Assembly: GCA_013398055.1 (NCBI GenBank)
Contig: VZRS01014451.1
Span: forward strand, 31,007-95,006
Origin: Ifrita kowaldi
Lineage: Eukaryota; Chordata; Aves; Passeriformes; Cinclosomatidae
Length of the DNA: 64,000 bases
Reading direction: 5' to 3'
Each line of letters begins with the position of its first letter. Position 1 is the stretch's first letter. Positions 23,701 to 38,700 of this stretch are shown here, piece by piece. The translations under genes were made by a program, and so were the position numbers. Under the pieces are notes generated by a model, which did not search any database, was not told where the DNA came from, and saw nothing but the letters and a program-made list of their open reading frames with translations.

Positions 23701-26700
23701 AGTGGGATAACAAGCATTAGACAATTCATACAGACTCCTACTCAACCATTTCGGCCAGAAAATAAATGGTTTCTATTAGTCTGAGTTACTCTAGTATGGA
23801 TACAAAATGAATCCAGTTTCAGAGTTGGCCAGGATACAACCCCCTTTAGCATGAGCACTGCTATTAATGCTCTGGTTGTTTCACATCTGGGGTACAGCAC
23901 TATTTGAGACCTAAATATCTTGCTGGTATAGTCTCATTAATTCAAGGAACAGCTCCAGCCTAATCAGGCTGTTAATGCTCCCTACAGCACTGCGTCCTAA
24001 TTTTTTTTGCTTACAGCACTTTGCCTCTTTTAATTGGCCCTGCCTTTGCTCTGTGATCTCTGAGGTACAAACCAGCACCATCTGATGTGCTGCAAGCACA
24101 GACTGACACCCCCAGAGTGTCACTCAGCAGCTGCTCAGGACACTCCTGACCCTGCTTGTCCAAACCCTATGGGGCTGGGTTCAGTTACATTGCTTGTGGG
24201 ACACAAAGGGTTGGAAGTTAAAAATTCTCTCATCCTATGACTCACAACACACCATGACTACTAAAATCTCTCTCTCATTCTTCCCTGAGATTCTTCAAAG
24301 ATTAGACCCAGATTCTGAACACTTACTCCCAAGCTCTAAGATTTGGCCAAAATTTCAGCTGTATACAAAAACCAGGCCCAGTAGTTCAAATAGCCCTTAA
24401 GTCACCATGTTCAAAGCTAATACACTTAGACTACAAAATTATTGAAGAATTTAAAGGATAACCATTTGTTTCATATTCTGGAAACTGTTTCTTCCAGAGG
24501 AAAACAAAACATAGAGACCCTTAAAAAAATAAGCAACACAACATACCATATTTTACTGCAACTTCTTTTGTCTTTGCATTTAACCAGTTGGTTAAAATCA
24601 ACTATTAGAAAAATGACTGCCAAAAAACCCCAACACCTATTTCCTGATCACAAAAGCCTCCTTCTTACACAGGGTGAGTTGATTTATTTATGTCAAATCA
24701 CTTGACCAGAACCCCACTTTCTTGCAGCAGTTTTCTTAGAATCTTCCATGCACATCTTTTTCATGCTGTCTTGATTTAACACAGTGAAGTCTGGGATCCA
24801 AAGATTACTGGAGTCATCCTCTCTTCCCACAGCTGTTAATGAGCCCTAAGCCCTGCCTCAGTACATTTATTTGTTTTTGAAGTTTGGCAATCTTACGGGT
24901 GGAGAACTTAAAAAAAAAAAATGATGAGAGAAGTGAGGCATTAAGTGTGCTTGGTCTAGTGTTCCATTTGCCATTTTTTAGCTTGATACTGTGATGAAAG
25001 CCAGAGTACCTTTTTGGGGGGTTATTTAAAAAAAAAAAAAGCCTGGAATGTTATGGGAAATCCGGTTCTGCAATTTAGCTCTCTTCTTATATAGGAAAGA
25101 GGCCCATCAATGATCTAAATAAGCATTACAGCTAGAAGCTGAAATCCAGTTGTCTGGTACTATATTTGAGGTGAACCATAACATCTATATTAAAGAAGAG
25201 AAACAGCCCAATAACTTGCTGGATTAGTACATTCTCTGCCCTAATTTGCAATAAATACTCTATGATTGTCTTGTGACAACATGACTTTTTCCATAGTCTA
25301 AATCAGTCATTCATCAAGGTCCTAAACTAGTGAAACATTGCCACACTTGTTTCCAATTGAAGCATGAGTAACCCCATTGCTGTGGACTGGGTATGTGATA
25401 AAAAGTTTCCTAAATAAAATCTTTCATGATCAGATTTACACAATATATTTTAAATTTAGAATTAGACTCACTGAAATCAGTAGTCCAAAGCAGATGTGGT
25501 AAAAACACTCCATGAAAATGCTACTTACATATCAAGCTTTACATACATTTAACATCATCAGCATTTTTCTTCCTTTTACATTTAAGTATGCAAGTTATTA
25601 TTTGACACTTCTCAGATATACACACCAAAAATGCTGTAATCAATAGTTTGGGTACCTGTCATGTCGTACAATTGGTGTAGGCAGGACACAGGTCAGGAGC
25701 CATCCAAACTCAGCCAGCGTGTGCAATAAAGGTCCATAATCTGTTTTAATTTCACACCCCTACATTAATAATTATAAAAAGTAGTAAAGAGACTCTGTAC
25801 AGATTTTATTTGCATTTCTACACAATTACAACACCTCCCCTCTCACTTTTAATGAGATAATCCTCTGAAATGATAAGCTGTTGTTTGATGGAGATTCATT
25901 ATTTCAAACTGAAAACAACTTGAAAAGTTCAAGGCTACAAAATCCATGGAAAACAGAATTTATTAACATTAGGTATGGGCCCTGACTCATCAAGACATAA
26001 TTCAAAGCACATCTCACTCATTAAACTTGTCACTTTGCTAAATTAGTGCCTAAAACTTTTTAAGCACCATAATTAGATGTGTCAATTGACATCTTTACAC
26101 TTTTTCACTCCACATGTGAAGAATAAGCATCTCACTTAGATACATACTTAAGAGTTTGGTAGTTTTTTTGTGGTGGTTTTTTTTTTTTAAATATAAAAGT
26201 TTTTAGTTTGATGTTGATTTTTTCACATTAGTAAATGTATTTATCATTGGATATTTCAAAAGTAAGACCTTAATCCAACAACAACTGCTTTCAGATGTCA
26301 TTGATACCAATAATCCTAAAAGATTAGAATATTTCTAAAGAGTAATTTAAGTAATTTTGTTGCTGTAACCTACTACAGCAGTACTTGTAAATTTATTAGG
26401 AAACCCAAGTCTTTCACATTTAGCAGAAAATTTTCATAAAAATACATATCTGAATACCATACTGAATTAATTCACTATCAATCTTCTCTTGTTCTGTTTC
26501 TAGTTCTAGGTATTTATTCCCCCTTTTTAAAATATACTTCACACTATCAATGTGATCTTCAGTTGCTGAAACTACACCTAAATTGGTCTGAAACACACAA
26601 AAAACCCCAAAACATTTTTTTTGGTGGATGTATTTGTTGGTACGAACATTTACAAATGTCAGGCCAGAATTCCTCTGGCATATTTCTTTTACGCATATTC

Positions 26701-29700
26701 ACCAATGCCCACAAATCTGATTTAATTTTTACAATTTGTGGCTTTAGTTAAGCCTATGCAGGTGACTTCAGGAAGCCATCCTGAGTGTTTATGGAACACT
26801 GGTACCAGCATCCTAAAGGAAAGAACAAAGAAAAATACAAGTAGGAAACAGCACTGCTAAGTAATCACCTATTTACCTCAATGACTGTCCATTGTTCAAC
26901 AACTATTGCATCATTTCCTTTCCTGTTAGAACCTGGAACCCCAGCACCTTCTTCTTCATAGATAAATAATCCTTCTAAAGATTTGGGCAAATAGTCCCCT
27001 GTGAATATAAACATTAAGTTGTAGGTTAATAGATTACCAAGATGTACACAAGATGTTTCTTTCTCACTGAACAATCCTCTAAAATAAAATTAAATGACTC
27101 AGCAAACTCAAATTTGTGGTTATTTATGCATCTAGTTACAACTTGGAGCGTGCAAGTCAACTTACTATTAGAATCCATTTTTTCTATACAAATTGAACTA
27201 TGAGCTACTTTCTCAAAAGCATTAACCCCTTCTATATTCCAATCTGAATTCCAGTTTCCTGTATTCAACATATCCATTGCAGAGGATGGGCACAACCCCT
27301 TTTTTTCCAACTTCAATATTGTCTTCCTAACAAGAAGTGTGGCTTTTGGTGTGGTGGTGAGAGCACAAAAACGAGTGAACCATGAAGTGTAACGCTCAAC
27401 TACATATGTAAATGGCCACAGGAAGAGCCTGAAACAATTAATTGTAGCAGGATTCCTGATGGGAAGGAAGTTTCAGAGCACAACTCCCTGACTCACATGC
27501 CAAAGCCCAGTAGCATCCGTTTGGCCCAAACTAATGCTGTGCATCAAATATTGGTTCTTTTTCTGGTTTTGCTTCTCCTAGCAGCCTCTGGGAAGCCTTT
27601 TGTGGAGATTTACCTTGACAGCTGACTAACAAACTAAATCTGTACAGTAAAATTATGTAATCCTCAGAATATCAGCTTTAAATCCCCTCCAGTGCTGGAT
27701 GAAATATGTTATTACCTGGGTATTAAAGACAGGGGAGTTATTCATGCACAGAAGAGCAGACAGCTCTCTCAGTGGGGAATGGGAAGACTGTAAAACTGTT
27801 GTTGGACAACAGCTGCAAAGATTAATTTCAACAGCTGCCAAAACCACCCCTCAGTGAACTGTAACAGATCTCCAGAGAGTTCTTTTCCAGCTCTAAAAAA
27901 ACTCTAAATTGAAAACTACAAGTCTGAATTCTCACCTCTCCTCCCCCTGCAGGAAATTTGGTTCTTCCACTGAGTTAAATAAATAGGAGTAACAGCTTCA
28001 GAGCAAAAAAGATGACTACCACAAACTGTGGCATTAGACTGTTCATGTGCACAAAATATGCAGTTTGAGAGGGAGTAGCTGCCAAATTCCATCAGACGTA
28101 AATCTACGTTGATGAGCTTATGTGCCTCTGAGTCACTGAATTTACTGCAGAGCTACAGAAACACAGTGATTCACACTCAACACCATGGAGAGCAATGAAA
28201 ACTGAAGAGTTGCCATTAGTGTCAGGTTTTTGTTTTTGAAGAATCATAATTTAACTTGCAAAGAGCTTATGTTTTACTTTTTTAAAATTTCATTTAAGGC
28301 CTTCAATAATCCAAGCCTTGCAAAGGGGACAATGAGTGCATATTGTTTTAAATCAGAATTATCAGAAAAAAAGCACAAGACACAGTAAATATAACAACTA
28401 CTCACACTGACAGTAATTTTACCCTCCTCATATAATTCATATAAGAAGCAGACAAAACGACTTATGAAAGCCACTCTAATACATTATTAATTATCTATTG
28501 CATTTGATAATCAGCCTGAGCATTGCAAAAACTTTTTAAGGTCCCCAGGACATTTTCAACAAATATGTGACATGACTTTTCTCCACTGCAACTCTGTATT
28601 TTGCTTGCTTACACTGGACTGCAATAATTAATCCTAAAGGAACACGGACAACTTGCAACTTAGCACAAGCACGACAGGTACAAAGCCAACCAATGTATCA
28701 CCTTAGTGAATTATAAAGTTTAGGTTTGCTATTAGTTATTATTACTAATTATTAGTTAAAATAGTTAATTGTTTTGGTATTTATTAAACATGTCAGCTTG
28801 TCTTGGTCCATACCCCTAATGCTAGGGTACTACCATTTTCTTCAATTTTTTGCAAGTAATTGTACAACAGTAGCTACCTACTATTTTTTGCACATTCTTA
28901 ACTTCTGGCTTTCAGACAAATTCAGTTCAAATGGAAATGAATCTCTCAATTACATATTTTACCAGCAACAGAGTTTGAGAGTTCTAAATGCTTTTCATCC
29001 CATTGCCTTCTTCTTGAAAAAGCACAAACCAAACCAAAAGAACTAGCACAAAAGGTTTATTTTGTTATAAAGCTACACTAGTTTGCTGCTTTGGAAATTG
29101 TTAGTTTGATAAAACAAAGCAGAAATTTCAATTACTTAGTCTATTATAAATTTCTAGAATCTGATATCTAAAACTGGAGTAATTTATTTTCTGGGCAGTT
29201 ACAGATCTATCTGAACATGTTAACATATTGACTCTCACATCAAGAAGCAAAATAGGATAATTTTTTTCAAGTTACATCGTTCTGTGTAAACAAGCAAAAG
29301 CTACAAGATGTCCTGGGACAGTACTCACCTTTAGAAGTTTCCCAGTGTACAAAAGAATCAACTAAGGACAATCCTTGTTTATAATAAAATGTAGTTAATT
29401 CTAGCCAGTCTGCTTCCAATGTACTAACAACTGGCCCCTTTCTTGTAACTTTCATAGACAAAACACCTTCATGGTAGGTCCAGCAGGTAGAATCATCATC
29501 AAAAACATTGAAGACTGTATAGAGCTTGTCTAAGGAGAGAGAAAGGAAGAATGAGCCTCAAAGACAGAGCTCCAAAATTAGTAATATTGCTAATCTCTTA
29601 TTTTAACATAATTTTCTAATTCTACACAATGGTTTTAATAATTGATTCTTGATGTGGCTCTGCTTAAGAACTAAACACACTCAGGACAAGGTGTGAGGCG

Positions 29701-32700
29701 AGGCACACTTTGGGATATGAGGAAAATGTGAACTTATCACAGTTGGGCTGTCACTGGGCTCTTCAGGTAGTTGGGGTTTGCATAAAGAAAACATACAAGG
29801 ACTAAGGAAAACCCAGTGGAAACAGGCTTCATTTCTGCCACTCATGGAACTGCTGCCTACAAATATAAAAACAAAAGAAAATTTTCTAAGTTTGCAAATA
29901 TAAGGAATGCCTTGTACTGATTTTTGCCCATTGTTTTCTGAAGCTAAGTACCAGTGTAATTAGTTGCCTACTGTGATTTTCCCACAGTAACTGATGATCA
30001 GTGGAAATTAAGGATACAAAACCAACATATCCTCAAATTGTTTTTATCTTGGTATTAATACCAAGTGCTGTAACAAAACCAGTCACAAACAAGCACTCAT
30101 TAAAAGTTAATAGATCCACAGCATTTTAGGAAATCACTGGTGCAAGTTATGAAATCCTTCCTATGTAAGTGTGCTCTACAAATACACTTGTGTGTCACTG
30201 GTTTGGAGAAGTAACACAAAGCAGTTGCCCAGAAATATTCTCAGATTGCCTAATACTGCTGGGCAGCCTAAATCAATGCAAACCAACCTCTAAACATGGA
30301 AGTTTTCACACTGTCAAAACAAAGGAATTTGCTTAGATGACCCCACTTAAGAGGCCAGTCTCTCTAGGCTCCAGAAACAGAGATAATTCCAAAGTAGGAC
30401 TTGTACTCTAAGTAATCTGAATCAGTATCTGGAAGAATCCCTCTCTGTTTTGAGAAGTGTTACTACAGCCACTGCAGGTGACATCAGGTGCCTGGAATAA
30501 GGCAAATTCAGAACAAAATGTTGAACTTTCAGTAAGAGAGGACTCTTTCTATACAGTTTTATCACCTTCATAGGTGCTTATATTAGATGTGTTTATCCTA
30601 ACAAACCTTAATTTCTTTTCCTACATATTGAAGCGAGATCACTCATTCTTCAGAAAAAAAGAAAATTGTTTCCCAATACAACTATTCAACTTCTCATGTC
30701 TACCAGAAATTTACCTCTGCAAGCAATGCATTATAGTCAAAATTCAATAGAATAGTTTGAAAAGCAACATAATAGTCAAAATTCATAAGTCACAACCCCC
30801 AATCTGTAACTTGGACACAGTTTTGCCTCTTTTGAGCAGAGGTAAATGGAAGTGGCACACTGGCATAGCAGTGCATACCTACACATATGTAAGATTGCCT
30901 TGGAAAATTCACATCAGTATTTCTCAAAATGATGGTTAAATAAAACATAGACTAAGAAAGGTGGTTAAGTTTCATCTTATGAATTCCAGTGATTTTCTAT
31001 TTGACTAGTCTAGAGAAATCTGGCATATCCCTGCCAAAGCTTTTAGAAGAGTTTCCTGAGAACACTGCATGTCGGGGATGCACTGGCTGCTGATCTTTCT
31101 GGTTACACTAGTCTGCACAAACAATGCTCCTGAACAGAACCAAGAGTTTTCCACTTCTTCCTTGCAGGACTTCTATTCTGCTATATATAGCAAACCCACT
31201 ATTTCAAGCTGTAAGGAAAGAATTAAGCTTTAACTGATTATGATATAAAGGCTCTCTTGTAGGAGAACTTCTTTTAATCAAGTGTTAGAGGGACATTGAT
31301 TATCTCAGTGCTTAGAGTCATTATTCTCACAGTCTACAAACTGGAGAGACTGCTTTAACAGGAAAGTGAAAAGGTTGCTTTTGAGAGCAATTAAAACATG
31401 TCTGGCTCATCAGGGAAGAGCCTATTATGTCAAAATGCAGCCTGACATGAAAGTTTCATGCTGCCTGCTTTCCACACAATACTGTCTTGCCTTAGTTCTC
31501 ATACTTAGATTACTTCTTCCTTTTTACCTTTTCCTCTTAGCAGCCAGGAAGTCTTAGAGTTTCAGTACCAGAAGTCAATGTTTCAGGCCATTTTTTACAC
31601 AGACTACACCAAGCACCTCATCCTTCTACAACTAAGCTGTCTATCACAGCACCAGCATTTTTTCAATTATGCTTTTCATTCCTAGACTTCTAATGCTTAC
31701 TTCTCTCGAAGAAATTCATTTTGTAACAATTATTGTCTTTCATTTCATGGTCAATGCATTAATTTAAGTGATCTCTTTCAGGACACTTCTTGAAGGCACA
31801 TTAACCAGAAAGAATCCATTATGAACGGATTTATTTGCTGTACATTCTGTGAGTTGCCTGGAAGCATGCAGAGTTATGGCTCTAGCTGGAAGGAGCTCTC
31901 TTTGTTGTCAGCTTTGAAACAGGCACAACTGGAATCACAACATATACTTGGAAATCATTACATGTTTATAGTACAACATTAAGTAAAACTACATGTGCAC
32001 TGCAGAAAATATTTTATAACAATTGCATCCTTCTAAAAGGAGGGATTTTTAGTGCCACATGTTTGTTATACACGTATCGAGCAAAAACCCTTTCTGTTTG
32101 CACCACATTTCAAGTCACAATTACACTACGGGTAATTTTGGGGAGTTTGTGGTTCTCTTTTTCTTTAAATTGCGAACTAGAATTCTGACAGTAGATCTAT
32201 GATACTCTACATGAGAAGTGAAATATCATTTTAATATATTACCACAGCTCACATACATAAAGTAGAAGGTAAGTATTCCTTCTGCTTCTTTTACTGGCAA
32301 CTCTTTTCAAAATATGCATGCATATGCATATGTAGAGGCATCTTCCAAAAACAGTATTTGATACAATAGAAAATGCTGTTCTTCTATTTTTTCCAACACC
32401 TTAACAACTCAATAAAATACCTTATTTCTGCAACAAACAAGCAGCATTTATTACCGTCTCCTTTTCGTGGTTTAGAAGGGCTGACTTCTTTTCCAAACTG
32501 GAAATCTGAATCCTCTAACAGTCTGCTTTCTCCATGCATTTCCTCCTCTACCCCACTCTCAGAGGAGTGACCGCTCAATGTCCCTTCATTCCAGTTTTTA
32601 TAGTTTTCATCAAAGTTTTCTCTTCTGTGCTCTCTATTTCTTCTGCCCAGTGTTGATTCCAGCTCTGCACCTCCATCCGTGCTTGTTCCATTACAGGCTT

Positions 32701-35700
32701 TAGGCTGAGGAAAATGCTGTGTTACAAATCCCACAAACTTCTTTCCTCTTTTAGCAGCTTCATTAACCTGCAATACAACATAAACTTAGCTGCAAAATCA
32801 TTTTAGGATTGCATGGACCTTTTACTTCTTTAAAACTTGTACATACATGAACTGTTTAACTGAACTGCTGAGGACATAAAAGGCATAACACTGTATTACA
32901 GAAGGGTAACTCGCCTTTGATGCTGCCCCCGCTTCAAAGCAAATGGAAGTTCTCCAGCATGTCTTTGGAGTCAGGCCAAGAAAGGTGGCCAACACTGGGA
33001 ATGACTTCAGAGTATACAAAGTCCTTCATTTAGAACCAACCCAAAGTATTTTATTTACTGTGTTGTATTGGTAAGCAGTATGGTAGAGCAATAAATAGTA
33101 TTTCTCTAAATTTGTGATGCCAGTCATACTAAAAATAATGACCTCCAATACTATAGAAATATCTCTGTCCTGTGCTGTGAGTCACTACCCCCTGGTTCCC
33201 TTGGGGGCTACTCAGCTTCATTATTACTGAGGACAGTGGAGGAGCAGAGAAAGGAGGGAGTTGGAAGCAAATTAAAATCCTCTGAACTCTTTCAGCCAGT
33301 GATGTCTTTTTCTCTGCACTGAAGTCTCAATATACAACTGTAACATCTGTGCCACCTGTGAGATGTGTCTGTTCTTGAAGGTGTTTTTTCTTCCTGGGTT
33401 AAGGAGTGCTGCCATTTAGGAAGGTGACCCCACTGACATCTTGTGCTAGGAGCTCCCCTGTGAAGTAAACTCTTCCCAGCTAAATAGAGAAGCCTCAGCT
33501 CAGAAAGAAGACATCACTTGGGAAGTACCGGATTAAGTGAGGACAGAGAGGGAAGGACCTTTATTCAGTTTACTCACATAAACTATTAATCAGCAGAGTG
33601 AGTAAAAATCAAACAACTGATGGTACTGAATCCCTTTTCAGTATCATGATAGTGACACTTCAGTCTGTCTACTGCCATTATTTATGTACAGCAGTGATAC
33701 AATATGCCAATCACTGTGATTATATATACAGAGCTGCTGCTTCAAGAACAACCAAGACAGTTTTAAATTTAACAAGCAACAGAGAAAAACAGGCAATATG
33801 ATAATCTTTTTGCTGAAACACCACAACGTCTTATTGTTTCATATCTTTAAAAAAAAGTACTAAGATTTAACTGGATTAATTGTTCTGTCTTTTTAAAACT
33901 GAGAGCATTTTAAAATCAAATTATTCTCATATACTACTTCTGTAACAGATATGCTTCCAAGACTGCATCACTGCTCATTTCAAGTGTGTTTTTCCTTCTA
34001 ATCTTTGTCTGGTACACTACACCACCAACCTGGAAATAGGTATCTGTATTATACATGCATAATGTAATCTCATTTTAAATTTGAAACACCTGACAAAGTC
34101 AAAACAAGCCATTTAGAAAATATAAACAACTCCTGAAATTTCAAAGACCATTAAAGATCCCCAATATGCTTTTTCTCCTACTACCCTCCTTGGCAATTAA
34201 TGTAAAAGGTATCACTAACTCTTGTAATAACAATAGCTTCCTGTTTCAGCAAGTCTTCAATTTTGCAGAGGAAGTTAAACACAAAAAGAACCAGAACTAT
34301 AACTTGCATTCCAGTAGAAGTTTACTTTAACTATACAATGTTTTCAAAAGCTGTGCCAAATAAATATTTTGTATAGTTCCTATACATGCTGTACTTTTTG
34401 TTAAAGAATGAAAAAACATTTCTTCTTAGGTACTTAACTCAGAAAAACATAAAACTTCACATATCATACAAGCATTTTAAAAAGAGTGACTGAACTTGGG
34501 CCTGATTCTGCTTTCAGTGGTGTAAGCAGCCAGACTTCCAAAGCTTTACAGGGATACTCAGTCCTACATTACAAAAAGTAACTCTTTTCTCACTTTGAGA
34601 ACAGTTTTGTAGCTTCTACAAAATAAACACAAAACTAAAACCACAACCACTAAATGTAACTTACGTGTATGAAAGAAATAAATATGTGAAGAAAAGTTGG
34701 GCAGAAACTTCCATTACCTTTTCTAGCAGTTCTTTCACTACTTCATTTGTCAGTGTTTCATATGTTAAAGGACATTCCTCAATCACCAGCCTGGGGTGCC
34801 TTTGTCCTCTGGGTGCTGCATGCTTCTGGCTAGAACACAGAAAGAAAGCAGTCTTTGTCAGGAGCTTGCTGCTAACTTGAGCAAATGCTTGCATATAGAA
34901 CTCTTTTCTTTTGGAATAGTTACGAATGAAATTCTGACAATGCTTCTTCATACTTTTTAGAACTCAGTGGGTTTTGGTGTTTTGTTCTATTTCTTCCACA
35001 AAGTGGCAGGTACTATGTATTTCAATGCCAGGATAAGAATATTAATATTTAACAGGATTTTCATCTGAAGACCATGGAGAGAGATATTTTGGAAACTGAG
35101 CTTTACTGACAAACAGCTCTGCCTTTGTAATAAATAAATGCAAAAATCTCTGATAATGCAAAATGCACAAATTAAAACTATAAATTTAGTAAGCACAAAG
35201 CAGGTTCAGTTTTGTAGAAAACACACTATGAATAGAAATGGTCCTTTTACACTGTTAACATCCTGCTTTAGTTTTTCTAACTAAAGCAGAGCTGCAGCTG
35301 TCAAATGAAACAGTACAGGCAAATACTAGAAACACAGTGCAAAAACACTGGGGGCTAAATAATGTTTAAATCTCTCACATTTATGCTGACAAACTCTTAA
35401 AGTTATAGAATTGTACTCGTGTTTTATCTAAAGCCAGTTGTGCTGTTAGTCAGACAATATTCAGTGTATGCCAATAATATAACGGGATTTGATGCTTCCT
35501 TCATATAATCATTTCATTTAGAAAAGAACATAAATGAGACACATTCAAATATAAAAGGTTACTTTCCAAACAGTAGTTGGAGAAGGTGTATTTGCCCACA
35601 GGAAAACCAAACATATAGCACCTGGGAAGAAAACTGGAACCTACACCAGTTTCAGATGTAGGCTACAGTCTCATCCTTCACCCATTCAAGGGCCTAGAGA

Positions 35701-38700
35701 TTCAAACAACATCCAAAGGGTGCCACATTTACAGGGACAAGGCAAATTGTGGGAGCTGTGTGCTGGCAGTGTCAGCTCTTGGAAACCTCAGCTCCAAAGC
35801 AAGCATTCTGCTTTCTTACTTAACCTTTTGCCCACATGAACAGCATTCACCTTGTTTGCAGTTTATAAAGGTTAAGTTGAATGAGCAGCAAATACTCTGG
35901 ATAATGTTTGTTTAATCAAAAAGTTTACAAATTTCTCTCAAATGTTTTATGAAAGCATTATGGGAGTGGCAGGGAGGCAGCTTCCAATGCACACCCTTCC
36001 AGTCCTCAAGAAAAGGCAAGAACCTTTGTGCATCACATAAGGACTCAGGAGAGAAGGGGAAGCCTGACAGCTTTTAATGCAGTAAGAAATCCACTTTTCT
36101 AGTCACTCAAAATAAGAACAAAACGTTATCTTCTTTGCATTCAAAGGAACTAATGGTAACATTATTTTGTGTGTGTTCTTTAGGATCACATGGTGATTAC
36201 AATGCAGTAAAAACAGGAACAATAAACAAGACCATGGATCTAGAACATACTGAGCTCTTGCCTCCCAGTGTCAAAACCAAGCTTTTGTATGATCCCTGAT
36301 CCAGAACGATTATTTCCTTCCTAAGAAAAAACCACAAACTATCCCTGACAAATTAATTCACAAACTATGTAATTTTCCCCTGGGAAGAAACAAAAATTTT
36401 GAAAACCAAGAAAAAGCAGACGTGAGTTAGTTTAAAGCAGCTTATTACTCTCCCAGTATTTTGGTTAATCTTTTATTTGCTCTAAGTTCTAAGATAGATA
36501 ATATTACATTTTGGACTTTTGTTAGGACATTTACTAAGGCAAAGCAAAAATTAGCCTCTTGTGTGCTTAGCATTAATTAAAAACATCACTGAGTTGCTAA
36601 TCTGAGGTGCTCATTTCAAATTGATAACAGGCTATGCATGTTGAGCAATCCACTTACAAATGGCTCAAGTAAAGGATCAGTGTATTCAAATCATGTCACT
36701 GTTACCTTAGTTTTAATCGTGAAAGTACCACTCGGTACATGTGGCTTGCAGGGAAACTCCTTCTCCGTCCAATTGGCAGCATGATGGGATGAACAGCTCC
36801 TACAACATATCCTTTGCTGTAATAGTCTTCCACCCTAGATGCTATATCCAGCACAGAACTGATCCTGATAACTTCTGGATTAGAGGAAGCTAAAAAGCAT
36901 TGGAAGCAGAAGAGAAGCACATGATACTGTGTACGTCCATAAACATTTTGGGTGAGTTCCTTTTAAGTAAACCACACAAAACCCATCCCCAGGCATTTTT
37001 TAAAAAACTACAGTTCTATTTATACAAGAAAAAGCAGAATCACAAATGATTCAACACTATTCAACTACTTCAAGTACCTATTTTTACAACTTAGTATGAT
37101 CTATTTTTAAAATACTTGGCAACATTTTCTGCTTGATCTAGGTCTGCCAAGCTGATTTAAAAGCTATGTTAACATCTAAACACACAATAGGGCTGAACTT
37201 AACAAAGCAAATATTTTGTCTAGCCAAAGCCTTCAACATACTGAAGCAGTATCTCTCAACACCAGTTTTGATGTAAATTCCCATGTAACAGATTTAAGCC
37301 TGGGACAATTGATCTGTTTCCATTAAATTTTTCCCCCCTTAGAAGTGATCTGTGGAGTATCTGTTGAAATTTTTCCTTTTTTCAACAGACCTAAGTATGT
37401 ATCACCTAAGTAAGCTTGTGTTGTCACTGATTTCTGAGGAGGGTCTCTCTCAGCATGTGCAGGCATTTTGCATCAATAAGCAGCACCTGCACAATACATC
37501 ACTGTTAGGGAAAACTACAGAGATAAAGGGAAAACTTCTTGGAGAACCTTTTTTTGAATGGTCCACAGCTTTTCCAGAGAGAAAAGGAAGATTCTGCACT
37601 GGTAACAGATGATATGTTCTGCTACAGTCAGTCTGATGGGTCAGTAATTCCTGTTCCTCTCAAGTATAACTGGAACTGTAAATGCTCTCAGAAAGCAGGA
37701 AATCAATACTCATACACAAACAGTAGCAGAAGAGTAATTATGCCAGCACAGATTTGCCAAAGCTTTCATCCTTTGCAGTTATGAGCTCTGATAACAAAAC
37801 AGCTTGGCTTGAAATCTGCTGGTCTACTGGTGACCTCTGCTCCAAGCAGCCTACTTCTCCGTATTCTGATGGGTCCCTCTTTGCAGAACTTCCCATGCAT
37901 TAAGACCAGTGTTTATCTGCATTAAAGGATGCCTCATTAAAAATAAAGTGACCTCATGACACTTTTTCCAAGATACAAACAACTTTAACGTGCTGCCCTG
38001 AACATTCCCTTTCAAACCACGCAACTGACCATAATGAAATACACTAATTCTCCTTTGACTCTGTAATTTAAAAAGTATATAAAAATAATAAGTGCAATTA
38101 CATAAATCTCTCATCACTTTGTTGAGTTAATTTCATGTTCCTACCTTTTCTTGTCTACCTACACTATAGTGCAGGTTGGCAATAAGCAGGAATTTAAGGA
38201 CCTAAGACACAGCAAGTCTCAAAGTTTGTCTATTCCACTGTTTTAAATGGTCATCAACTGGAGATAGGACTCTTTAGTTTGCTCAAATGTTTTATTCTAA
38301 TAAACTGAATTAGAACTCTGCTGGTTCATGAGTGGTGTTCCGTAAAACCTCTCTATACCGCTTTCCCACAATAAAATGAGGATAATACTGACATACATAC
38401 ACTTATGGAGGGCTTTAAAAAAAGACCACAAAAACACCACAAACCATCAGAAACTAATATTTTACAACACTCAAATGCTTTTTAATACCAATTTCTACTA
38501 AAGGGACAAAGGAATGGAGGTCTACTTTGCTTGTCACTGTAAGAGCCTTAACAGAAAAGCCATCAAGAAGAACCAGAATAATTTATATTGTAGGAAATAC
38601 ACACCACCAAAAACTATCACCAACATACATATTGATGGTTTATTGCTGATAACCAGCAAATTCAACACATTAAACTAAACTGTCAGTCATAAGAACAGGG

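Larger units (their letters stand above)
29530..32454 (-). other. RFTN2 intron 4
   Basis: It holds an 18-bp perfect palindrome at 30048-30065 and an alternating purine-pyrimidine tract at 32312-32334. No other feature was recognised. Confidence 0.5.

Noticed and set aside
23911..24123. 70-codon - strand frame with possible retroelement flavour
   Set aside because: It has no alignment by eye to CR1 or another LINE end strong enough to call, and no terminal features.
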